NCBI GenBank assembly: GCA_947623455.1
Contig: OX392529.1
Coordinates: forward strand, 56,873,186 to 56,937,185
DNA from: Mimachlamys varia
Taxonomy: Eukaryota; Mollusca; Bivalvia; Pectinida; Pectinidae
Direction: 5' to 3'
DNA: 64,000 nt
The position numbers and the translations under genes were made by a program. The notes under the pieces are model-generated. The model saw only the letters and a program-made list of their open reading frames with translations. It was not told the DNA's origin and did not search any database. Below, one piece after another: positions 47,145 through 57,401 of the stretch (within the stretch, counting starts at the first letter, position 1; each line of letters starts with the position of its first letter).

Positions 47145-47385
47145 TCATATAAACATTATTTTTCCAGATATAACAATTATATAAACATGATATTTCCGTT
47201 GATAACAATTATATAAACATTATATTTCTGGTAATAACAATTACATGTACATTGTATATAAACATCATATTTCCAGTAATCACAATTATATAACCATTAT
47301 ATTTTTGGTAATCACAATTATATTAACTTGATATTTCCGGTTATAACGATTACATAACATCCTTATATTTCTTTCTCTATATATC
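47145..47385. repeat. Tandem repeat, ~30-45 bp irregular units
   Basis: Six or so units around 'aacaattatataaacattat' plus 'atttcc.gtaat'. A small foldback (gatgtagtgatggtacaa against ttgtaccatcacatc) follows at 47399-47481. Confidence 0.75.
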
Positions 47386-47653
47386 AATAATACAATTTTG
47401 ATGTAGTGATGGTACAAATAAAATTTTATTGCAAATAAAATATTTCATAGTAAACTTTTATATTGTACCATCACATCTAACAGGAATGGTAAATTGGGTA
47501 GTGAACCCTAACACTGGGAGGACTTTCCGTACAGAGTTGCTTCCCCTTAGTCGCTCTCTAAGGAACGCATGGTGCAGAACAGATAGCTTCTGAGGGGGAA
47601 TAAATTGGGAGGAAATAAGGTTACGAACGAGCAGGTTGGGAGATTTTAATATA

Positions 47654-48978
47654 CGAGGGGTGTTCCATAAATAATGTCATCTGTGCTTTATTTCGCGGAA
47701 ATCGGGCAATTTATGCACAAAACCACCTCGTGTCGATTGAGTGATCACTGGCTCGTGACACAGGTAAATATCTCGTCCACACGTTCACTGGCCTCGGTAC
47801 AGTGTACATCGTTTCATAGCCTATTCGTTAGACTAGACACAAAATGACAGGAAAACGAGCTAAAAATGTTCTTGAAATTAGGGCCTTTATAAAAGGTAGG
47901 TCATTACTCGGCATAAAGGCTGTAGATATTCACCGCGAGGTGTGTGACATTTATGGGGAGGGCCAAATGTCTCACAGGACTGTTTGTAGGTGGGTAGGTA
48001 AACTTAGTGCGGGGAAGCAGCAACTGAAAGATGCTGATCACCTAGGTCGTCCTCTAACAACCACGACCAAAGGTAACATAGAAATAATCCGAAATATCCT
48101 CCAAACTGATGCTCGATTCACCGTAAGACAATTGGCTCGATTGACAAACTTGTCGTTAGCAAGAGTTCATGCAATTTTGAAGAAACACCTAAAAGTTAGA
48201 AAGATAAATGCAAGATGGATACCCCATTTGTTAACGGATGAGCAAAAGAAGACGCGTGTAACAATGGCAAAAAAACTTCTCAAAATGTACCCAAAATATA
48301 GTAAAAAGGCTTTTGATAATATAATCACTGGTGATGAGACCTGGGTGTATTATTTTGAACCAAAGCGGAAGGTTGCCAACCGAATATGGGCCACTAAAAA
48401 TGCCAGACGCCCAAGTATTGCCAAACGAATACGAACGGTAAAGAAGGTTTTGTATGCTATTTTTTCACTAATAAGGGTCCAGCTATTCAAATCCCGGTGC
48501 CAAAAGGCAGAACGGTCACAGGCAAGTTCTATAAAAACGTTGTTCTGAGAAAGTTGAAGAAATACTACAAAAGTCGCCGCCCCAAACCAGGACTTAATTA
48601 TGTCCGACTTTTGCATGATAATGCACCCGCTTACAAGGCACGTATTGTGACTGACTTTTTAGAGTCAGAGAAGGTTACCGTACTTCCGCACCCTCCGTAT
48701 TCGCCAGACTTGGCCCCCTGCGACTATTTTCTCTTTCCAAAACTTAAATATCATTTATCTGGAAGGAGATACAATTCGAGAAATGCCCTTGGATTTGCTG
48801 TTTATCAGTGTCTGGGGGGTGTACCCATTGAAGAGTATGAAAAATGGATTGACCGGCTAAAAAGGTGTGTTCTGGCTGGCGGAGATTATTTTGAAGGGCA
48901 GAGCAAATTAAAATGAACAAAAGCACTTCCGCTATATGAGCACCGATGCAAGTGACATTATTTTTGGAACACCCCTCG
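47654..48978 (+). mobile_element. Mariner element with matching termini
   Basis: The left end CGAGGGGTGTTCCATAAATA then ATGTCA and the right end, inverted, CGAGGGGTGTTCCAAAAATA then ATGTCA, match except for one base. Both are flanked by TA (47652-47653 and 48979-48980), the Tc1/mariner target duplication. The length of 1325 bases is typical of mariner. It lies 57 bases downstream of the gene D stop codon, antisense to that gene. Confidence 0.92.
47844..48916 (+). pseudogene. Mariner transposase with one frameshift
   Basis: The first part (47844 to about 48460) has the paired helix-turn-helix region (MSHRTVCRWVGKLSAGKQQL) and the first catalytic block TGDETWVYYFEP. The second part (to 48916) has HDNAPAY and HPPYSPDLAPCDYFLFPKLK, the second and third acidic residues with mariner D,D34D spacing. 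The frames differ by one base, and the break maps to a six-T run at 48460-48465, consistent with a one-base loss. Otherwise the frame is open, so the element is young. HDNAPAY carries Tyr where His is usual. Confidence 0.9.
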
Positions 48979-49035
48979 TAAATGATAATATTAAATCGGG
49001 GTGTGAATAGTTGCGATATTTTTATACAAACGTAC

Positions 49036-52000
49036 CTATTTACTGGTAGCTGCACCGCCACTACCGCTTGTACTGTTGGTAGGGAAGGAAGGTAGCAAGT
49101 ACCCGTAGTTCTTGAAAGCGTCTTCTACGACCTGTAGGAAGAAATAATCATATTCGAAACTGTTTTTCACGATGACGTTGTATAATGACGTCATTTAAGG
49201 TAAATGAATAAAAAGTAATAACAGAGCTAGCCGTGATCGATAACGAAGTTTCGTGGACAACTTTTTGCATCGTTCTTTATGTACACTTTACTGGTTATCT
49301 GTCCAATGGTGACAGAGTACATTTCATACTAGTCATCGAATCGTCACATAAAATATTGATCGGTTGTGTTATCAGAATCATCATATAAACCTCTCACCTC
49401 CTCGGAGGTCAAAAAGTGGAATCTTAACCTTTGGGGACAGATTTTTATTTTTGAACTTTTTTGTTTGGCAGTAACGAATGGCTTTCAGAGTATTGGCAAC
49501 TGAATCTCTTCCCTGAGAATAATTGAACGATATTCATTACAATGGTGAGAATTATTCGCGTTCATTGTGATATTAAAGTGTTGACATGGCATTAATGTAT
49601 TGTTTATATTTGTTAAGATTTTTGATACACTTGTCTTTGTCCTACGATGAAGCGACGTAATGCCGTTTAGATGGAGTTAACAAAATTTCTATATCGAGGA
49701 AGACCTTTCTGTCTTACCCTAAGGTTAACTCATGTCATGGATTACCCTTGGGTTAAAACGGGGCATTTCCCTGTCATGGGTCACCCTAGGATAAAGACGG
49801 GAACGTTTCCTTATCTTAAAAGGGTTATGATGGCACGTGAAGGCACGTGAAGGCACGTGAAGGCTCGTGACATATTAAATATTCTAACTCGTTTAATAAA
49901 TTCCATATTGCATCGACATTCTTGCAAGATCCTCTATTTATGGGTAAGATAATTAAGTAGTTTGGTCCCACAAAGCCTCCGCTTAAACATTCGAGAAGCT
50001 TGCCCATAGAGTTTATTTTGTTTCTGGCAAACCCCTATACTGCAGAAAAAGACTGTTAGTTTTGCAAAAGAAAAGGTATTTGGGAACAAAAGAGGTATTT
50101 TTATATTCAATGATATAGACTTACTTTTATATAGTAGTCATCGTATTCTCGCCGGCTCACCATATCATCCGCTGAAAGAAAAAGTCAAAAATGACTACAG
50201 TTATGTTATTCTGAAGATATTTGTTTACAGATGTCATAGCACAAAACTGTCGTAGTTTATCTACAAATACAAAACTAAAAAGTGTCTTGTTTCACTATCT
50301 ACAAATACAAAACCTGTAAAGTGTCTTGTTCCACTATCTACAAATACAAAACATGTAAAGTGTCTTGTTCCACTATCTACAAATACAAAACATGCAATAA
50401 AGTGTCTTGTTCCACTATCTACAAATACAAAACCTGTAAAATGTCTGGTTTCCCTATCTACAAATACAAAACATGTAAAGTGTCTTGTTCCTCTTTCTAC
50501 AAATACAAAACATGTAAAGTGTCTTGCTCCACTATCTACAAATACAAAACATGTAAAGTGTCTTGTTCCACTAACTACAATTACAAAACATGCAATAAAG
50601 TGTCTTGTTTTACTATCTACAAATACAAAACATGTAAAGTGTCTTGTTCTACTATCTACAAATACAAAACATGCAATAAAGTGTCTTGTTCTACTTATCC
50701 AGTAAAAATTATTGTTTACAGTATTGTAGGGGTAGTTACATAATGTCTTCGCTACTGTTTCGTTTTTGTTTTTGTTTTTTTTTTGTATGTTTACAGAAAA
50801 CAGAAGTCATTAACATGACACATAAAAACATATTGACGTCTTAAAGCGGAATGATCTTTAAGGTACGTACTATGACAACTGTATCTTGACCTTGTAGCGT
50901 CGTACGACCTATTACAAAACCTTCCAAAATAAATTTGCATGCCATTTGCATTGTTATGAAATTGTTGTGCAATCGAACTTGAAAATAAGAACTTTTTTTA
51001 TAAAGAGACTTAAAACTAAAGAATGCATTTCATGATATGCCCCATGTGTGTTAATTTTAAATACTGTTCCTACGGATGGTGTCCATGAGGATGTACTGGC
51101 CGAGGTCCTCGGCTCTGTCAAGGTAACCGTCTCCGTTATGGTCGAGCTGCAGGAAGACAATTCCGAAAAAGTCGTGATAGGTGCCAATTTGCTCGTATTC
51201 GAATTCACTCACTTTTCCGTCATCTGTTCAAAGAGAGATAAAATATTTTTATGATAGCAAATCATGAAAACAACATCATTATTTGATAGATTATTTAAAC
51301 AACATTGACTGAATAATAAACAATTGAAACAACATTGACAATAATTATGATAAACTATTGAAACAATATTGACTATATCATAAACTATTGAAACAGTATT
51401 GACAATATAATAAACTATTGAAACAATATTGACTATATAATAAGCTATTGAAACAATTATGACAATATGATAAACTATTGAAACAATATTGACTGTATGA
51501 TAATCTATGGAAACAACATTAAGTTTATGATAAATTATTGAAATAACATTGACAATATGATAAACTATCAAAACAACAAATTAAATGGTAAAATATTGAA
51601 ATAACATTGGCTGTATGATAAACTATTGAAACAAATTTGACGGTATGATAAACTATTGAAACAACATTGACTATATGGTAAAATAATGAAACAGCATAAG
51701 TTACTATTAAATATTAATAACAACACAAACTACAAATGTATCTGTATATTATCAAATGAAAACTTGGTTTTTCTGAAAACGACAGGCCATTCCTGATTAA
51801 CAACAAAACAAGAGACCTTCTCTATCTAATAAATCATTGCGACGGTAAATATTTGATAAATATTTAAATAACCACAGTACATGTTTGATAAATATTGAAA
51901 TAACAACAGTAAATATTTGTTATAAATTAGAATATGACCGTTACTATTTGATAAATATTAAAATAACAATAGCAAATTTTTTTTTTTTTTTTTAAAGTGA

Positions 52001-55000
52001 AAAAAACAACAGTTTATTCTGAAAAATAATAAAATTAACAACAGGAACTAAACGATAGATTATAAATTATCAAAATATCACAAAACTGATTAACCAACTT
52101 TTAAAAACTAAATGAACTAGATTATAAATTTTCAAAATATCACGAAACTGATTAACCAACTTTTATAAAACCAAATGAACTTGATGATAAATTATCAAAA
52201 AAAAAAAAATATTTAAAACAATAGGAAATATTTGATAAATTATCACACCAACAGGATGGAATATAATCATAACATTATACAGTTGACTCTGGACCTTTTC
52301 AGTCAATAGTCAAAACTGTTTTCCCGAGGTATTGGGACCAACCTGGTGAACTATGTCCCGCGGCTTAATCAACACCATGCACATATACATTTAGTAGAGA
52401 TTCGGATTGGGGAGTGGATAGATAAAACTGGCGATAGATATCCACAATGTATTTCATAAACATAAAAAAAAATCTCTGTTTTCGTCGAGGCCAAATGTGA
52501 CTAACTAAATTCTTTCAAAATTAATCGACTAACTGGGCTACTCAACCCTTTGACTTTTCGTTTTTGACAGAACTGTACCACAGTTCGTTCGTGACACGAC
52601 ACCTCTGTTGACTAAATTCTGTAACTCCGTCAGTCAGAGATTTTCTTTTATAGTCCGGAATTGTGGATCAGCGTTTTGTTTATTTTATCTCCATTATTTC
52701 CTTTTCATTCAAAACAGATTTACAAAATTCGTTTTGGTTGGAGGGTGTAGGGGTGCGTGGATTCGTAAACAATGGAGAAATAATGTAAATAAATCAACTT
52801 AAGCCTACGGTCGGTATCCATGTCGGTATAGAAGTCGAGCAGCTCTATCAGTTCCAGTATGCTGTCGCCGTTTTTATCACGATTCTGGAATGATGCATCC
52901 ACTGCCATAATGAGCTTGTTGTGCGAAAATTGCTGTCTGTAAATAAAGCAAATGTAGAATGAAATCATTTAATTTAGCTATTTCTTCAAAGAACAATCTG
53001 TTCAAGTTATATCGCATTACCTTACCAAATAGACAGCACAGAGACCCACCTCACCTTACACCAGGCTGCATTATAAGTATATTTCCGCTGCAATATACTA
53101 TATGAACATTACAAGCAGAAATGCTTTTCTTAAAGGCCCAATATACGTAACTTTCGGCAAAACTTGGAGCGAAAATTAAGCCTAATAACATTATATATTT
53201 ATAGATTTAGTTAAGATTAACTGATATCAGCAATATTACAGATGAGTTCTAGTACGCAGTTACCGGTACAGCAGCAGTTGAAACACAGTATTTGTAAACA
53301 CGCATCCATTTTGAACTGTCATCTAACTTTGGCTTGTTGAAGTGGGCCCCACCTGAATTATTTTCAATTCTTTGGATTTTTCTGTCAAAAGTGTCTTGTT
53401 AGCTACCGCTCAGGTTTACTTTGTTTTAGGCTTTTTTTTGCATGGTTATCAACTTGATTTTTTTCAAGAATTTTTCAAATCACGAAAAATTTACTTAAGT
53501 TACATATATTGGGCCTTAAGAGTATAAAAGCAATAGTTCTCGAGACGTAGCACGTGGTTTACTTATGACGTAATAGATCAAGCTTGTTCAATGACAGTCT
53601 TGTTGCTTCGCCTCATATAACATGGATAATATTCCTGTGCCAAGCGTTTCAGTGACTAATCATTATCATCGGCGCTAATTGTATTCAAACTGGGTTGTTC
53701 CGCCAATGTCGTTTAAATGACCACGCATATATACCACTGCAGATAATAAACTTATTATTGGAACAAGTATGAAGAAAAAATGAAGCAATTGTTCTATTGT
53801 AAACAATGTAAATATATGGTTTAAAAGTCGTTTTTTAACCTTCATAGTGCTATGAAAGTTTAAAAAATTACTTTCAATCCTGATAATTATGAGAACTCTT
53901 TTTAAATTTTTTTTTTGTCTAAAGCAATGAATGGATGGATTTTGAAATACTTTGGAGATCATGTATGGAAAAGCATATAATTATATAATCAAAATGAACA
54001 ATTTTTATGTCCCGGTTGAAAATAACTCGGTGGCAAGATTTTCTATTAGAATGTAGGTATTCCGAGGGGATGAAACTGTGCACTGTTCTGGTTGTTTTGT
54101 TTTGAGTTCCATGTGAAGCTGAATTACGATGAGCTTACCATGAATTGTTCCGTGCTTCATATATAAACTCTTTTCTACTTCAGTCGCATTCATCGAAATC
54201 ACAACACGAACACATGGCCGAAAGGGAAGGCTACACCAAACACTTTTATATCAAGATTATTTTACACGATGTATTATAGTTGAAGACTGTTAAGATTAAT
54301 GCAATTGTAATAGGTAAACACATGATTCATGAAAACATACAGGCTATTATTTAACTCAATATCTGTAATCTAACTGATAAAGATTGTCAGGAACATGGCG
54401 AGACTGAGGAATATTAGAAGCACTACATTATGTATGACCTAGTTAAGATAAGAAGAAGATGCGACCTAACAGAAGATATCTTATCAAACCTACACGTAGA
54501 TATTCATACACTAACGATGGGAAGAAAAATGTTCTCGCAAATGTTTGTCTCGAAATTCAGTAAAGTTACTAACAGAGAATGTGAAAAAGCTATTTCTGTC
54601 GGTAAGGTTTAAGTATAATCCATGATTGGTTGATATAGAATGAAGTTTAATCCATGATTGGTTGATATAGAATGAAGTTTAATCCATGATTGGTTGATAT
54701 ATAATGAAGTATAATCCATGATTGGTTGATATATAATGAAGTATAACCCATGATTGGTTGATATAACTTTAAGTTTAATCAAATTAGTCATAGGATCAAC
54801 TTGACAATCTACGAAAAGTGAAATATATCTCATTTTTATTGAACGGACCTCTTAAGATTCTCGCTAGCTCTCGGAAAAACAGAGGAGATTATTGTCCGCT
54901 TCAATGAACTGGATACAAACAGTTGACGTTGTTCAATTTCCCTTCGCATTATATCAATATTATAGAGTAAAATGCACATATAATGCAAAAATTATATAGG

Positions 55001-55639
55001 AATTTAAATGTAAGTAAATGCTTCCAGAACTTTAACGTAGTATAAATATCCGTAGAAAATATATATCTGTTAAACATCACAAGTTCTTTAGTTGAAATGG
55101 CATATTGTAAAGACAAAAATAAAAATAAGCGTACATGTAACACAGAAATTTGATATTTGATCTTTTTCTTCATTTTATCTATATGAAAAAAACTGAAATA
55201 TGGAAATTCTTTAGTTATCAGAGTGTGATAAATTCTTGGTTTTTAATTCTTGGTTTCTTGGTTTTTAATCTTGGTTTCTTGGTTTTTAATTCTTGGTTTC
55301 TTGGTTTTTAATTCTTGGTTTCTCGGTTTTTAATCTTGGTTTCTTGGTTTTTAGTTCTTGGATTCTTGGTTTTTAATTCTTGGTTTCTTGGTTTTTAATC
55401 TTGGTTTCTTGGTTTTCAATTCTTGGTTTCTTGGTTTTTAATGCTCTGCTGTAAAATGACATAAACAGTAAGCTTAGATTAAAGCTTAAGACTTATACAA
55501 ATATTAGTCAATATAATACATGTTTGTCCAAGATGTATGGTAATATACGTATAATTTGTAAATATCAACGATGAGTTAGCTGTACTTACGCAAATGTGGA
55601 ACTGCAGCCAATGATCAATATGAGTAGCAGAAACTTCAT
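49036..55639 (-). CDS. Gene D: secreted protein with four EF-hand loops, paralog of gene C
   Basis: Six coding segments in frame: 55639-55590, 52936-52809, 51223-51074, 50171-50125 and 49131-49036 (the first holds only the signal peptide), total 156 residues. The signal peptide is MKFLLLILIIGCSSTFA. Loops are DKNGDSILELIE, DTDHDGKVSEFE (intron inside, as in gene C), DHNGDGYLDRAE and DTIPDDMVSRRE. Loop 4 has Ile at position 3 and is probably weak; loops 2 and 3 are canonical. A tail of 31 residues begins VVEDAFKNYGYLLP and ends in a Ser/Thr/Gly-rich stretch. Exons 3-5 match gene C in length or phase. The segments were accepted because every GT/AG junction kept the EF-hand frame. Extracellular calcium binding is predicted; the tissue role is unknown. 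Confidence 0.86.
49140..50120. other. Gene D intron 5, no other gene
   Basis: Contains a triple 10-base direct repeat (ggcacgtgaa) at about 49833-49864 and repeated 'gggaacgtttcc/ggggcatttccctgtcatgg' phrases near 49700-49810. The frame 49825-50007 is not supported. Confidence 0.4.
50262..50697. repeat. Minisatellite, 39-bp unit, about 11 copies
   Basis: The unit is aaagtgtcttgttccactat plus ctacaaatacaaaacatgt, with some units lengthened by three bases (atgcaat). It sits in gene D intron 4. Unit and insertion are multiples of three, so the 153-codon frame there is an artefact. Confidence 0.9.
51283..51705. repeat. Minisatellite, ~30-bp unit, about 14 copies
   Basis: The unit is gataaactattgaaacaata plus ttgactatat, with many substitutions. 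It lies in gene D intron 3. A looser array of 'tttgataaatattgaaataa' words continues to about 51990. The 120-codon minus frame is an artefact. Confidence 0.85.
52060..52210. repeat. Tandem repeat, ~61-bp unit, 2-3 copies
   Basis: The unit contains 'aaactgattaaccaactttt' and 'aaatgaactagattataaat' and 'tttcaaaatatcac'. Gene D intron 3. Confidence 0.7.
52260..52795. other. Gene D intron 3 remainder, nothing recognised
   Basis: No second gene or named repeat was seen. Confidence 0.35.
53131..53518. mobile_element. MITE family M2, copy 3 (gene D intron 2)
   Basis: Ends ttaaaggcccaatatacgta and ttacatatattgggccttaa, with the same internal blocks as copies 1 and 2. Confidence 0.85.
54612..54776. 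repeat. Tandem repeat, 32-bp unit, 5 copies
   Basis: The unit is taatccatgattggttgata plus tagaatgaagtt. Gene D intron 2. Confidence 0.85.
55228..55441. repeat. Low-complexity tandem repeat (ttcttggtttttaat)
   Basis: Units of 15-20 bases made of ttcttggttt and ttaat in variable order. It lies 150 bases from the signal-peptide exon of gene D, in intron 2. Confidence 0.85.
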
Positions 55640-56340
55640 TTTGGATTATCTAACGGAAAGAAAAATACGCAATAAAAAAGTCACATGGGGCACACCTTCA
55701 GTTTTGCAATGACATATTTCAGGGGTGTAGAGAGCGGAGATAATCGTAACCCATGTATATCGAGGATGGGGGCACACATATTAGGGTGACACTCTATCAT
55801 ATTGACACGGAATCCGTTTTATCAGCTTATTGCTAAACTAATTCCGGAAAGAAAGAAAGAAAGAAAAAACCCATTGATTCTGAGAGGATCATTCTGTGTA
55901 GTGTGACGGTATTTGACGATAGATCTATGACATGTTAACTATATGTGTGTATGTGTCTCTGAAGGCAATGATATTTTAGATGTGTCCATTACCATCTGAT
56001 GTCACCACATCGCATTGTGAGTTTGAGTTTAAGTAAAACAGAAATAGGTTGAACGCCAGCTGCATCATATTTATTGAATCTACAGACAAAGGAGCTTAAC
56101 GTGCTATCAAAGCTGAGAAAGGTATGGACACTTTTGCTTTGATTCGCCCTTAGCTTGAATGGCGAAAATTATGAAATATTCAAACTCCCTCGATTAATGT
56201 CCGATTTACAGTGGACGAATCAACTTTAAACGCATATGTTGTATTTTTGTGATGGTTTTACAACAAATTTCATAATCTATGAATCTGTTCAATGTAGTCT
56301 TGCTATTAAACCTATAACAGAAACTCAGAACCATGCTCAC

Positions 56341-56430
56341 CTGTCTAACTAAAGAAACGACGGTGCTGGTGGACGGGCAGTCGTAAGACTAAGTGAAGAA
56401 GGCACAACCTTATCATGGATAAGTCAAATG
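56341..56430 (-). promoter_or_regulatory. Candidate non-coding exon 1 of gene D
   Basis: On the minus strand a donor-like ttagacag|gtgagcat ends a possible exon at 56341. The acceptor for the coding exon (ccgttag) is at 55650-55651, ten bases before the ATG. No clear TATA box is visible, so the placement is tentative. A CACGTGAC-type site (tcacgtgac) lies near 56432. Confidence 0.35.
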
Positions 56431-56784
56431 TCACGTGACACGTCAGATAGGTCAATCATTTCGCAATTATCATAGATAAGGCGTCCTCTTTCTTGACATT
56501 TATAATGATTCATTTGCAAATTTAACCTGGACACACTTTAGGTTCATTCTAACTTCATTTTTATTGCTTATATTTAGGAGTGGAATATAGGTATAAACGG
56601 AAATTGCTGTTGACTTTCAATTAAAGACATATTTGAGATCCAAATACGTATACACCCCTTAGGGGAAAGGGAGTGAAATGCACAGTACCGTCACTGTATT
56701 TAAACCAGGACAGCACTAAATAGAAATTGTCATACATTATAAAGTCATAAGTATTCTGTTAATAAAAAATAAATAAGAGAATAT

Positions 56785-57230
56785 CGAAGCGTTAACATAA
56801 TCATAATCCGATCTCAAAATCGATTAAACCAGGGGCAAAATATGAACAAAGGAAAGATTCACATGGAGACCATTGCAAAAGTACAAGAGAATAAGACCAA
56901 GTGTTCCGGAAGAGTAAGCGTCTTCTGCTTCATCAACGACACCCGCCATGTAAATCTTTGTCACATCCAAGTAAACATCAAGTTTTCAAAATGAGAACCG
57001 AATATCATTGTCAATCACAACAAGTAAACACACAAATAAGCATACTCAAAAACGTCCAACTTCATAACACTTAAAGATACAGAATATCTCTCAATGAGAC
57101 AACGATGGCGACCATAAAACCTGCCAATAGTTCTGTTCAACCTGCATCTCTCGAATCCTTGTGTTGCTAATTTGTTTGTCAGCAGTCGAAATCAATCACG
57201 AAAATCCCGATATTTAGAGTTTAAACCTAA
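56785..57230 (-). repeat. Copy of the 12041-type retroelement tail
   Basis: The minus strand matches 12170-12620 along its length, including GGATTCGAGAGATGCAGGTT, GTTTTATGGTCGCCATC and GACGCTTACTCTTCCGGAAC. Coding frame lost. Confidence 0.75.
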
Positions 57231-57401
57231 TAATAAGTTTATGCCAATCAAGCTTGGCTGTACTAGATTTGCTGATAATGATTCCGCAGACAGTTAAAGA
57301 TAAGAATACTCACCAAAATGAAGCTTTCCAATTTCCTTCTGTTTTGACCCTAAATTTTTGAAATTATATTTTTTGTTCCAAATTAAGTGCTGGTTTACTG
57401 G

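Noticed and set aside
50282..50743. 153-codon Cys/Lys/Tyr repeat protein
   Set aside because: Product of the 39-bp minisatellite in a gene D intron.
50954..51254. Frames on both strands around 51060-51230
   Set aside because: Out-of-frame shadows of the gene D exon 51223-51074.
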